Below, one piece after another: positions 29,181-40,661 of a stretch of DNA of 64,000 bases. Under the pieces are notes generated by a model. The model made no database searches, was not told the DNA's origin, and saw nothing but the letters and a program-made list of their open reading frames with translations. A program made the translations under genes and the position numbers. The stretch's first letter is position 1; every line of letters begins with the position of its first letter. Origin of the DNA: Zeus faber (Eukaryota; Chordata; Actinopteri; Zeiformes; Zeidae); the NCBI GenBank assembly GCA_960531495.1, contig OY482863.1:6758000-6821999 (forward strand), written 5' to 3'.

Positions 29181-29960
29181 GTAACAGCTTACATAAAAAC
29201 AATAGACAATAATAATAAATGAATGAAGACATTTTGTCTCATAGTCATCTCTCCTCAAAACCAAGTAAGTATATTGCAAGAATAACACTTTTCAAATACA
29301 CAGATTTGTCAATTTACATGGGGCTAAATGGGAATAAACACGCCTTATATGACATTTGACCTATATTTGACCTTGTACCCCAGCTCATCGTACGTATGCA
29401 GTGGCAGGTTCTTCACCACATGCATACACACACGTCACACGACCGCCCCTCACTCCTCATTATGCACCGCCCTTGACTGCACACATCAGAGTCTTCGCCT
29501 GCACCGGGAACGTGCCAAAGCACTGAGATGGGCTTGAGTTCTTCTGGCGTGAGGCGCGTGCCAAAGCAACACCAATCTAATATGCAAATGAGCAACTGGC
29601 GGTTAGAACGGCATGACTCGCGGGGGCCGGGATGGGTTGTTGGACCATCACCTGCACCCACCTCTCCGAGGGCCCCCGCTTTTCTGAGGGGGGCTTTGCT
29701 CCTCAAACCTTCTAATGAAAACCCCCAAATCCCTCCGTCAGGAACCCCCGAACGCAGGCCTCATCCAAAAGCAGATCATTAGGAATTTAATGGGTGAGTG
29801 TGGGGAGGGGGGGTGTGTTTGCATCCCGCGCCATCTGCGACCCGGGACTTAATTTATTTTATTCCCCCCAAAAAATGTGATTGGTGACAGAGGGAGAGAG
29901 AAAGGATAGAGAAAGTAAGGAGAGGGGGGTGGGGGGTAAGGAAAGGAAAGAGAAAGTGAA

Positions 29961-29962
<2 letters not shown>

Positions 29963-30052
<90 letters not shown>
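29963..30052. repeat. (TG)n microsatellite
   Basis: About 44 TG repeats are preceded by a purine-rich GAGA/GGAAAG stretch from 29890. Confidence 0.9.
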
Positions 30053-30162
30053 GTGATGGAAATCACGGCAAAAAAATGTTAAACATGTGTCAGTCTGCAT
30101 AACCACAGGGCATTGATCCACCAATGGGGTTGGGTCTAAAGCCTGATTCACACCGAATATTC

Positions 30163-31850
30163 AAGGTTCAGGATTTAAGATTCAAGAGGTTCATTCGTCA
30201 CATTCATATACATACGTTCATACATATATGCAGTGAAATGTCTTTGCAACAAACCCGGAGATTATGCACAATAGTTACTCAACCGAACATAATAGCTAAC
30301 CTAAGTCCTACCTAGCAACTAACTGAAATTAACTGATTCCTAAAACGTAATGCAGCTAGTGAATAGAACAATATAAATAAAATAAAATAAAAATAAAATA
30401 AGACTCAAAAAGGGAATACAGAGTAGGGGTACAAAATAGAAGTAAAGAGAATAGAGTTATGTATATGGGATAGGCTGTTTGTATACACACATATATGTAA
30501 TTAAGTGCATGTGAATAAAGTGTGTATGGAAAAAAGATATACAGTACAGTATACAACAGTACGATGCAGCAATACAGTAACACCAAACCGAACAGCAATA
30601 CAGCGCAGTATGCAGTAACCAAGAACAGTTATACAGTATGCAGTACAGTATGCTACATACAGTACAGTAAGGTAGTGGAGCCTATGTGTGTGACCCAGTG
30701 AGGACCCCTGGTGAGGTCAGCATTGACAGTTCTAATGGCTTGCGGGAAAAAACTCTCTCAGTCTCTCCGTCCTCGCTGTGTGGCTGTGGAGGCGCTTGCC
30801 TGACCGCAGCAGCTGAAACAGTCCGTTGTTGGGGTGATGAGGATCCTTCATGGTCCTACAAGCTCTGCTACTACACCTCCTGGTGTATAACTCCTGCAAG
30901 GGGGGGAGGGTAGTTCCAGTGGTACGCTGGGCTGAAGGCACCACCCTCTGCAGGGCCCGCCTGTCCTAAGCAGTACAGTTCCCAAACCGGGCAGTGATGT
31001 TGCCTGTCAGGATGCTCTCCACCGCTCCAGAGTAGAAGGACTTGAGGATCCTCACCGAGACCCGGAATTTCCTCAGCTGCCTGAGGTGGTAAAGTTGTTG
31101 CCTCGCCTTTTCCTATTTTCCGGATATAAGATCGTCGTTGTAAGCTGCCATGCAAGCATTCAGAGCGCCGCGGATAGATTTAGATCAACGAGACAGCAGG
31201 GAGCGAGACGGTCTTGCACCCCATTCTTGTACGGTGTGTAACAGTGGTCTAAAGTTCTATCTCCCCATGTTTGTTCTGAAGTCTGCACAACACATCATAC
31301 AGGTCCGATAGTGCTGTGTCGAGGTCCGCCTTCGGTGGAATATCAACGGCTGTGATGATCACCGTGCTGAATCCCCGGGGGAGGAAGAACGGACGGCATG
31401 AGATGGTCAGGTCTTGGTGTTGTTGGGGTTAGACTGTTTGTCACGAGGCAGACGCCTCCACCCTTGGATTTCCCCGACTCCTCCGACCTGTCGGCGCGGA
31501 ACACGGAGAAGGACTCGGCTGGACGAATGGCTTCATCCGGCACCAGCGGGTTCAGCCCTGTCTCCGTCAGGCAGAGGACGCAACAGTTTCTCGTACCCCG
31601 TTGGAACGTAATCCTCGCTCGGAAGTCATCCATCTTGTTCTCCAGGGACTGGACATTAGCAAGAATGATGCTTGGCAGAGGTTGACGGTAAGGTTGCGTC
31701 CTCATTCTGACCGGAATGCCGTCACGTTGACCGCGGTGCATCCTCCGTGGGCCCACCCTTGGAACAGCGGCTCCACTGTTGTTGTTTTTGTTGTTGTTGA
31801 AAGCGTTGATGCGTCAAATCTCCGGGGGCCACTCTGGATCCGCAGGTAAT
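30163..31850 (-). mobile_element. Rex1/Babar-like LINE (copy 2), internally deleted
   Basis: At the high-coordinate end the minus strand encodes the start of an apurinic-type endonuclease (SIILANVQSLENKMDDFRAR, CCVLCLTETGL, ADRSEESGKSKGGGVCLV; 31756-31343). It continues to about 31250 with VDIPPKADLDTALSDLYDVL. It then jumps, through about 100 bp of unrelated filler, to the C-terminal part of the reverse transcriptase (31155-30732) and the 3' tail at 30163. RT catalytic motifs are lost. The family is the same as 13090-15190, which retains the RT but lacks the endonuclease. Confidence 0.82.
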
Positions 31851-31859
31851 AAGTCCCAA

Positions 31860-34770
31860 AGTTGATCTTTCAGGGAAATTTTCATACCCATGGGTGCATC
31901 GTGGCCGCAGGAGATCACTGCCAATAATATTGAATTGAATATTGAATATGACAAACATCAACAACTGATCAGATGCGGATAAGCATTCGGTTTTATGCGA
32001 GCTTCAGTGGTTGCCAGTGGTTCAATGCATAGAGAGGGGGCTCCTTCTCTGGATATTACCCAGGGTCAAAAAAGGCTACGGCCGGCTCTGTGTGTGTGAA
32101 GGTGTTTTAGCCTAGTGGTGAGGAGTTATTGTTCCAGTACATGGCATCCAAGGTAGCCAAAGGCTGCAGTGTGAAATTCAGGCTGGAGCCCACAAGCCCA
32201 GCACAGATAAATCAGCATTAGACGAGGACACTCCTCAGTGTTAATTAGGCTAAGGCTTCCTCATTAACAGGCTATTCATTTATTAAGACCCCGTCCTGAG
32301 GTGCTCAGGTGTCTTTTTGTCTGACAACCCTGTTATGCCATGGTGGAGCTTGTTAGTACAGCCATCAACAGCTCCCACCAGGGCTGTTGGAGAAATCTGT
32401 ATCTTGATAATTATAGGAAATTCTGCACGCAATTGGTATGTTTTCATATTGGACGTTAAAGTGGTATCATTATTTTGTTTAAAATTCGCAAATATGCAAT
32501 TTCTATTTAGCTAGCACATATAAGAAAAAGACATTAATTGTATGTCAGTGGTTTTGCAGTTTTGAAAGGAATTCCTGGACTTCCAACACAAACGATTTCA
32601 TGAATTACAACTTTAAATAAATAGTAAAAGAATTCTTAAATAAAAGAATAACTCATTCTAGGCCAGGGGCTACAGCTTTTTTCCATTTTCAAAGTGGAAT
32701 AATAAAAAATGTTTTCCAGACATTGATTTGACTTAAATTAGATATTAGCTCTCAAACTATGCATCGCAAAATAAGAATATTCTACTTTTATGACGAAGTT
32801 GGCGAGTATGTGTTTTTAGCATTCGTTTTCATTGGACTTACAGCTTTGACCCTAATTTTTGCATATGATTTGTGAAATTCATATAGGTTTTATGTTTTAT
32901 TTTAAATTTTTACAATCATTTCTATCGTAAAGTACTGCAAAAAAAAAAAAAGAAACCAGCAAATTCTTAAATTGATTTCAGGTCACATTTGGGACCTTAA
33001 TTCTAGCTTCCTCAGCCAAGCCTTTGGTGCCGTTTATAAGGGTTGGTCCGACATGGCTGATGTTGCTTCACTGGCGCCAACAGAACAGCGAGCGTGTTGC
33101 TCTGGATGCGACGCTATTCCCACCGCACGACTCGCAAAAACAACCCCATCACGCTGATAAGTTTATTAGTGACTAAATTGTGACACTGGAATTGATCCAC
33201 GCATCGGTTAAAGGCGTCTCGCAACACAGACGGGTTTTGCAGGGTTCCATGTGAGCCGCGCTGATTATATTTCGCTGCTCTGAAGGCAAACCTGTGAACA
33301 CAAGTGACATATTAGCCTGCCCGTCCCCCGTGCCGCTGCCGCTGCTGCCGGATCAGGCAAACCATTTGGTGTCATATCTGCGCATTAGTTACGGCCTTTT
33401 CCACAGATATGGGCTTTTCACACATTTCTGAAAGCTGGAAGGTGCCATTTCCTTACCATTAAAGATGGATGAACGCATTAAGTTTAATTCATGGTGAAAT
33501 TTGACATCTATCAATCCATCCATCCATCTATCTATCCATCTATCTATCTATCTATCCATCTATCTATCCATCCATCCATCTATCTATCTATTGTCTCCCG
33601 GCAAAGCACCGTACAGGGCTCCGGTCAGATTTTTAGCCTGCAAGGGCTACCACTAAACAGCATTCTAAAAAGTAAGCCAGGCTGGCTGGCGAGCTGCAAA
33701 GCGTCTACTCCCTGGGGTTGGCCCTGTCGCGGCTTTATCCACGCTCTAGAAGTGACCTGCAATAGAATGCAGCTTAAAAGCCACTTCAGTTAATGACAGC
33801 TCTCCTCTAATCGAGTGCAAGTTGCAGTGGCTGCTGGAAATTCATTTAGAGGCAACAATAGTTTTGCCCCAAGGAGGTGTCTTAATGTGGGAGGCTTGAC
33901 TAACCGTGCAGATCCTATTAGGCACAGTTTCCTATCCTTTTACCGTCAAACGAGGAGGGTTTTTTAACTACTTGAGCAACTGCGTTCTATTCTTAAAGAT
34001 TACTATAAAACCGTTCCTTTAAATGCAGGTATACTATTTATACTACTATTTAAGTCTTACGGCGGCGCAAAGCAATCAACACAGAACACGGCTGGTAACA
34101 GCAGGAGACGGTACGGCCCAGTCGCCCCAGTGGCAAAACCAAAACTATTCTGGAACCATCCGCTCGTAGGCTGGGGGTCTCTACGTCGAATTTTCCGAAG
34201 AGGACTTTGGCTTGACCTGATCTTACAAAAACTCGCATAAAGTGAAAACTTGATCTTGCAAATACTTGAAGCCGTCGGGTCCTCTTCAGGGTACAATTGC
34301 CCCCGAGGCACGGCGGCAGCTCCCGTTTTTATCGCGTCTCCTCCGTTGGACCTCCCCGTCCGGTGACTCACGCCGCTCAGCCTCTCCAGGTATTTCTCCC
34401 TTCTAGCGTTACAGTCCCCAGTGAGTCAGGTACTTCCCAGCTTCATGACCCCCGTGACTCTGAAATGCCTCATCTCAGACTCAGGGCTCAGATATGCCCA
34501 TGGGCCCACGTTCCACCCACATCGAGGGTGGAACGTGGGCATAGATAGCTTTCTTACACACTTCCTCTGTTGTCAGAACACAATACATTTTTACGATGAT
34601 TACAGTTTCTCTTATGTTCTTCGTTTTAATCATTAAGTCACCATCTTTACTCACGCATTCTTATGGGCGTTAATAATTTCCACTGAATCATTATCGTCAA
34701 CCGTGAATCATCCGGTTATTTATGGTTATCGTCATTGCATTTTAAAACGTGGAAAATTTCAGGCAAATAA
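31860..34770. other. Intergenic DNA, no gene seen
   Basis: Mostly AT-rich and non-repetitive. About 32160-32300 and 33160-33480 have balanced composition and homeobox-like TTAATTAG or CATTAAG words, and are candidates for conserved non-coding DNA. A (TCTA/TCCA)n tract lies at 33508-33592. A perfect 15-bp inverted repeat lies at 34504-34540. Confidence 0.35.
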
Positions 34771-35300
34771 CTGTCCGTCTGTCCGTCTGGCTACCTATCT
34801 ATCTCTATCTATCCGTCTATCTATGCCTGTCTGTCTGTTTCTATCTTACTGTGAAAGGAAATCATGATGCTCAACTCCTCAGTGGACTTGTATTGTGTGA
34901 TTTGTTCTCTTTGACGACCCACTTTATCGTCAAACTTCTTGAGATCAACAGTGCCGTTTTCACGCTCATGTCACTCATTATATAACATGTTATCACATAT
35001 TATATTATGTAATAATAACAGAAATATTTGATTACCCTCACCTCACACCTCATGAGGAGGTTCAGTGTGCATTTGCAGAGCTGGATTGGAATGCCGGGGC
35101 TGGCGGCTGATGTAGAGTGAGCTCTGCACCGTGGCAGTCTGTCGTTTCCTGGCTCGGTGCCAGTTCCAGGCCAAAACTTGGCGCTACGGTGCCACATGGC
35201 GCCTTGGCGAGTCTGTCTGTCTGTCTGTCTGTATATTTGTGGCTGTCTCTGTCTTTGTATCTGTCTGTCTGTCTGTAACAATCCGTCTGTCTGGAACAAC
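34770..35300. repeat. TCTG/TCTA-type short tandem repeats
   Basis: Tracts of TGTC/TATC units lie at about 34775-34855 and 35211-35295, with unique DNA between them. Confidence 0.8.
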
Positions 35301-35689
35301 AGGGTTCCAGCCCGTGTTTTTGTTTTCGTATTTGTATTATTATTTTTCCTCCTTGGCATTCTTCCAGCTAAAAGTGTCTGGCGCACAGCAACCGCCGAAC
35401 CCACGGACATGAATGAGGTGTCTTTGGATTCGAGGCATTTCAGATACCTTGTGGTCCAAGTTCGATCCACACCGATCTATATTTGAAGCAGGAATTAGTG
35501 AAAAAAGGTTTTTCAGATTCACCCCGGAGTAGCAGAACGTTGGAGTAGAGTTTGTGGCGCTTTGTGACATCATCATCCAATTTGTTATGCAGTATGTGCA
35601 GGTTGTGGATCTGGGGTGTATGTATGTATTGGTGGCTTCGTGTAGGATTTGAAACCGTGGGAGATGACACGGAACTAGGAAAATTGTTT

Positions 35690-35815
35690 GAACTGATGCT
35701 ACGTTCCAAGGGAACTCGGAAAAACTTTTGAACTGATGCTACGTTCCAAGGGAACTCGGAAAAACTTTTGAACTGATGCTACGTTCCAAGGGAACTCGGA
35801 AAATTGTAATTCGGC
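35690..35815. repeat. 40-bp tandem repeat, three near-identical copies
   Basis: AACTGATGCTACGTTCCAAG recurs at 35691, 35731 and 35771 with an exact 40-bp period. A diverged fourth copy (GATGCTGCGTTTAACAGG) follows near 35828. Confidence 0.9.
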
Positions 35816-35944
35816 TCGATTAAAAATGATGCTGCGTTTAACAGGAACTCGGAAAACTGTAACTCGTGACCAACGCGACTAAACTGGACCCCGTGTATTG
35901 CTGCCTGCAGCTATATTTATTTTTATTGTTATTAGGGGTCCAGG

Positions 35945-36075
35945 GTTTCATAATAATAATAATTATTATTATTATAATAATAATTATTATTATTATTATT
36001 TTTATTATTACTATTATTGTTATTATTTTATTATACCATATATTATTATTATTATACCATCTATTATTATTAATA
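35945..36075. repeat. (ATT)n / (AAT)n microsatellite
   Basis: Alternating AAT and ATT blocks about 130 bp long can fold on themselves. Confidence 0.9.
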
Positions 36076-36209
36076 TGTTTTGCGCGTTGTTTGAATTCAA
36101 AGTGTGTGAAGTATGAACTTAACCTGCTTATCGTTTATGACGAATTTCGAATAACTATATGTAGAAAAGCGTGACTTATGACAAAGCTTGACAAAATAAC
36201 TGCATGACA

Positions 36210-37645
36210 TCCATTTTATTTTTTGTTAATCTTTTCGCTTTATTCATCATATAAAACAACGTTCGGGCAGATTTGCAAAAGCAGTTCAAACGATCAGACC
36301 ACTCCATACATTTGTTTGGTCGTGAATTTAAAAAAAAAGCCACATCTAAAATCACACATGGCATTGCATAATTATCGTGTGTCAGGTGTACGTTTTTAAA
36401 TTAAGGCAAGTTTTGGAAAAACGGAAAAGAAGAATGATAAACAGATTCGGGAGCAAGATGAGGAAATATAAATACAAATGCCAACAGCAAAGTAGCTTTC
36501 TGGGCCTATGTCATTCTCATTTATAATTAAAAGGCGAAAAAACAATGCTTGATCAGAATATATAAATTCGATAATAATTATTTAGTTCTATGTGTCTGCT
36601 TTTCAATTTCCAGTTTATAAGTTTGAAACATTTAGGTCAGAAAAAATGGGATGCAGTTTCCCTTCCAAGCGTCAATATTCGATCAATATGTTCACTAAAT
36701 AAAAGGCCTTATCGAAATTACATCAATAGAATGGCAATAGGAACACTTAAATTGTCCCTCATTTACAAAACATCCAGTCTTTATCGATGTCACCTGTACA
36801 TGATATAATTTGATAGTCCACTTCTTAATTTACACACCGCACAAGAAACTGACCGACTTTTTGTCAATAGTTTGTTCCTTTTCAAACGACGCGCTGAAAA
36901 TCAAATAGATAGAAACAAAAATCAAAAACGCAAACCCTCTCTTGTAGCCGTTTTCACCTTCACCTTAACAAAGAAACCCTTTAACCTGGAATTTGTTCAA
37001 ATTTATACGAAAATATTGCATAGTTCCCTTAACCTTTTCATTTTCATTCTCATTATTATCATTATTGCTGTCTGGTAAGTTCTATGAATATCAAACTGCT
37101 GCTGCTCTAATTTTATAGTCAAGTGACAATTGAAAATAACGATTTGTAAGTCAGATTCAACAAACTGTCATTGCAGAGCGCACAAGCACTGAAGCAACGA
37201 AATGCATTTCACCATCCCCGTCACTGACGTACCTCGGAGCAGTGGGGCCGCCACGTCGCGGCCCCTGGGGAGCGGTTAGCGGGCTGAGGTGTCCTGCTCC
37301 GGGACACCTCAGCCCGCTACCAGGAGGAGCCGGGGATCGAACCGGCAGCCTTCCGAGTACTAGACGACCCGCTCCACCTCCTGAGCCACTGCCCCAATTT
37401 ACAAGTCACGTTTCCCCGCTAAATGCATTCAACGACAAGGGGGGAAAAGCGTGTTTCGGTCTCCAGACAATTAACACTAAATTAAGATTCATTAATGACC
37501 GCTCATCAGATGGCCCCGCACAAAAGAAATGCACAGAAATCCTAAATAATGAATCCAAGGTGCTGCGGGCGTTCGGGCTCCTGTATGTGTTTGCTCGGAT
37601 AAGTCAGAAGTCATAACAAAAAAAGCAGACATATATATATATATT
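36210..37645 (-). other. Likely 3' UTR and flank of neurod6
   Basis: This is the sequence following the neurod6 stop codon on the minus strand. AATAAA signals (TTTATT on the plus strand) lie at 36239-36244 and 36215-36220 and would give a 3' UTR of about 1.4 kb that includes a SINE (37165-37396). No other gene is seen. The extent is inferred. Confidence 0.35.
37165..37396 (-). repeat. tRNA-derived teleost SINE downstream of neurod6
   Basis: Read on the minus strand it starts with a tRNA-like head: A-box-like TGGCTCAGGAGG and B-box-like GGTTCGATCCC. A core follows whose AGGTGTCC/GGACACCT arms form a perfect 18-bp hairpin (37277-37319), and then a tail resembling AAATGCATTTCGTTG. The hairpin is a normal property of the family; the SINE at 745-952 has the same position in weaker form. 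Confidence 0.75.
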
Positions 37646-38734
37646 TTAGGTGTGAAAGGGCGTGTTCAGCTCGTCCTGCGCCGGGTAAAACTGGCCCCGG
37701 AGGTGAACGTCGTACGGGACGTGGACGTCCGCGGCGGAGGCGCCGCCCGGGCCCGGGGGGTGGCCGTGGCGGGCGCCGTAGTGGCAGCTCCTCCCGGGGC
37801 CCGTGGGCTCCTCGTGCTTGAGGGAGAAGACGCCGTGGAAGCGGCGCGGCGGGCTGAGCGCGCCGCCGCCGTCGCCGCACGCCGCGGGACCCGGGCCCCC
37901 GGGGGACGCGCTCCCGTAGTAGGACTTGTAGGCCGCGCGGTAGGCGCCGTGCTGGCGGAGGTGCTTGCCGCTGTCCGCGGTGCTGACGCCGCAGCGCCCG
38001 GAGGAGCTGACCGTCTCCATCTCCGCGCTGTGGGGGTGCTGCTGGTGGTGGTGGTGGTGGTACTGGTGGTGGTGGTGGAGGTGGTACGACGGGTACATGG
38101 GATCGAACGGAGACCTTCCGCTGAACGAGGCCTCGCCGCCGTGGTCCGTGATGAAATTGCGGGCGTTGAGCTGCAAGCAGCCGGCCACCAGGTTGGTGGT
38201 GGGCTGCGAGAGTCCCTTGCATAGCGTCTGGACGAAGCTCAGGAGGTCCGGCCGCTTCCCCGCGCTGAGGACCTCGGAGAGGGCCCAGATGTAGTTCTTC
38301 GCCAGGCGCAAGGTCTCTATTTTGGACAGTTTCTGGGTTTTGGAGTAACACGGCACCACCTTCCGCAAGCTGTCCAGCGCCTTGTTCAGGCCGTGCATGC
38401 GGTTCCGCTCCCGCGTGTTGGCCTCCATGCGGCGCAGTCTGACCCGGTCCAGCCGAGCTTTGGTCAGCTTCCTCTTCCGGGGGCCCCGCCGTCGGGGCGC
38501 GCCGTTCTCGTCGTGGCCCTCGGTTCCCTCCCCGCCTTCCTCCTCCTCCCCCGCCTCCTCCGCCCCGTAATCCTCCCTGTCGGACTCCAGCTCGTCCTCC
38601 ATGGCCTTGAGGAGCTCCGTCTGGGAGCCCCGAGGGTCCGGCGTCATGCTGAGCTTGCAGTCCAGGGGGAAGCCGCTCCTGAACGGGCTCTCCGGCATGT
38701 TGGATGACTTCGCGTCGAAGGGTAAAGTCAGCAT
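37646..38734 (-). CDS. neurod6: NeuroD6-like bHLH transcription factor
   Basis: Neuronal class II bHLH activator that binds E-boxes as a heterodimer with E-proteins. A single coding exon of 362 codons, normal for NeuroD genes. The start gives MLTLPFD with MPES soon after, as in NEUROD6 rather than NEUROD1/2/4. Order: acidic stretch about 46-70, basic NLS-like [14 protein letters not shown] (81-94), bHLH about 101-155 ([38 protein letters not shown]), then the conserved NeuroD domain ([20 protein letters not shown]) and C-terminal [18 protein letters not shown] His-rich run (about 218-235) is unusual for the family. The Thr in ANTRERN is commonly Ala in NeuroD proteins. Minus-strand acceptor CCAAG just before 38746 suggests a 5' UTR intron. 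Which teleost copy (a or b) is not settled; neurod6a is my guess. Confidence 0.9.
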   Translation of the reverse strand: MLTLPFDAKSSNMPESPFRSGFPLDCKLSMTPDPRGSQTELLKAMEDELESDREDYGAEEAGEEEEGGEGTEGHDENGAPRRRGPRKRKLTKARLDRVRLRRMEANTRERNRMHGLNKALDSLRKVVPCYSKTQKLSKIETLRLAKNYIWALSEVLSAGKRPDLLSFVQTLCKGLSQPTTNLVAGCLQLNARNFITDHGGEASFSGRSPFDPMYPSYHLHHHHQYHHHHHQQHPHSAEMETVSSSGRCGVSTADSGKHLRQHGAYRAAYKSYYGSASPGGPGPAACGDGGGALSPPRRFHGVFSLKHEEPTGPGRSCHYGARHGHPPGPGGASAADVHVPYDVHLRGQFYPAQDELNTPFHT

Positions 38735-38746
38735 GTCCGCGGCTTC

Positions 38747-39052
38747 CTTGGCGTGTCCACAAAAAAAAAAAAGAAGAGAAAAACAATTATGTTTGTCCTC
38801 CAGAAAACAAGACCTTCAGAAAAAAAACCCCCAAAAAACACAATGATATGCAACAGTCAACAAATTAGATCATCCCCACCTGCATTCGGGGGACGTGAAA
38901 TTGCCGTGGATATTTCTCAGTAAATCAGCTTTTAATAGTCCCTCTTTGGCCTTTATAGGCTAATTAAGGCCTGGCCAACATTTAATTGCCACTCATTATC
39001 ATCATCAGACATCATTAAAACAATTTACATATTACAGTCACTATAGCATGTC

Positions 39053-39115
<63 letters not shown>

Positions 39116-39119
39116 TCAC
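38747..39119 (-). other. Predicted 5' UTR intron of neurod6
   Basis: On the minus strand a strong donor, CCAG followed by GTGAGT, lies at 39119-39114, and a pyrimidine tract (38761-38780) with an AG lies at 38748-38747. The intron would be 373 bp. NeuroD genes commonly have one non-coding first exon and one coding exon. A (AAT)n tract begins right after the donor hexamer. The middle (38880-39010) is AT-rich with TTAATTAAGG-like words. Confidence 0.5.
39057..39113 (-). repeat. (AAT)n microsatellite touching the neurod6 donor site
   Basis: About 19 ATT units on the plus strand end where the minus-strand donor hexamer GTGAGT begins. Confidence 0.9.
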
Positions 39120-39430
39120 CTGGCTTCTCCGCTTAAATTCCAAAGCGCATCTTCTGAGGAAGCTTCCCAGTGACGGGGGCACCGTTCGGGGCTCTGCACT
39201 CACGGGGGGCGGTGTTCGGCCCTGCGCCACCTCTCCCTCCTGGCCCAAGTTTCTCTTATTCTATTTGAGTTGATTTTATTTCTCCCCCCCTCCCACTCCG
39301 CCGCCCTCCTGCCTCCTTCCCCTCAGCCTCCTATCTGAGGAATGACGCTGCTATGCCAACCGGAGCTGGTACCCAGCACCCGTGCCATCTGCCGCCGGTG
39401 ACGTCACTGGGCAGGTTGGTCACGTGGCCC
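39120..39430 (-). promoter_or_regulatory. Predicted neurod6 first exon and promoter region
   Basis: The region starts at the predicted donor (exon end at 39120) and extends upstream on the minus strand. It contains an AAATAAAA element near 39280, an E-box CATCTG (39386-39391; CAGATG on the minus strand, the NeuroD/neurogenin type), a full palindromic CRE TGACGTCA (39399-39406) and an E-box CACGTG (39421-39426), all within 41 bp. The transcription start is not placed. Confidence 0.4.
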
Positions 39431-39490
39431 GGTCTCGGGGGATTTTTGTTTTTTTACCCCCTTCTGTCAGTCTCTCTCTCCCCCTCTCAA

Positions 39491-39658
39491 ACTATCTGTC
39501 TGTCTGTCTATCTATCTATCTGTCTGTCTGTCTGTCTGTCTATCTCTCTGTCTATCTGTCTACCTATCTATCTATCTATCTATGTATCTATCTGTCTGTC
39601 TGTCTATCTATCTATTTATCTATCAATCAATCTGTCTATCTATCAATCAATCTGTATA

Positions 39659-39699
<41 letters not shown>

Positions 39700-39796
39700 A
39701 TATCTATCTGTCTATCTGTCTCTGTCTGTCTATCTATATATCTATATATCTATCTGTCTATCTCCGTCTCTGTCTGTCTATCTCTGTCCCTGTCCG

Positions 39797-39843
<47 letters not shown>

Positions 39844-40026
39844 GTCTGTCTGTCTGTCTGTCTATCTCTGTCTCTGTCTCTGTCTATCTATCTATCTATC
39901 TATCTATCTATCGATCTATCTATCTATCAATCAATCTGTCTATCTATCAATCAATCTGTATATCTGTATATCTGTCTGTCTGTCTGTCTGTCTGTATATC
40001 TGTCTGTCTGTCTGTCTATCTCTCTG

Positions 40027-40073
<47 letters not shown>

Positions 40074-40134
40074 GTCTATCTATCGATCTATCTATCTATC
40101 AATCAATCTGTCTATCTATCAATCAATCTGTATA

Positions 40135-40181
<47 letters not shown>

Positions 40182-40274
40182 CTCTGTCTATCTATCTATC
40201 TATCTATCTATCTGTCTATCTATCGATCTATCTATCTATCAATCAATCTGTCTATCTATCAATCAATCTGTATA

Positions 40275-40353
<79 letters not shown>

Positions 40354-40517
40354 CTGTCTCTGTCTGTCTGTCTGTCTATCTATATATCTATCTGTCTATC
40401 TGTCTCTGTCCGTCTATCTCTGTCCCTGTCTGTCTGTCTATCTATATATCTATATATCTATCTGTCTATCTCCGTCTCTGTCTGTCTATCTCTGTCCCTG
40501 TCTGTCTATCTCTGTCC

Positions 40518-40548
<31 letters not shown>

Positions 40549-40562
40549 TATATCTATCTCTG

Positions 40563-40661
<99 letters not shown>

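Noticed and set aside
37277-37319. 18-bp perfect hairpin with a 7-nt loop as a novel fold-back
   Set aside because: It belongs to the core of the tRNA-derived SINE. The same position in the SINE at 745-952 forms a weaker version (GTGTC/GACAC arms).
37611-38786. 391-codon minus-strand frame over neurod6
   Set aside because: It is an out-of-frame shadow of the neurod6 coding exon. The Pro/Arg/Gly-rich translation reflects high GC, while the other frame encodes a complete conserved bHLH protein.
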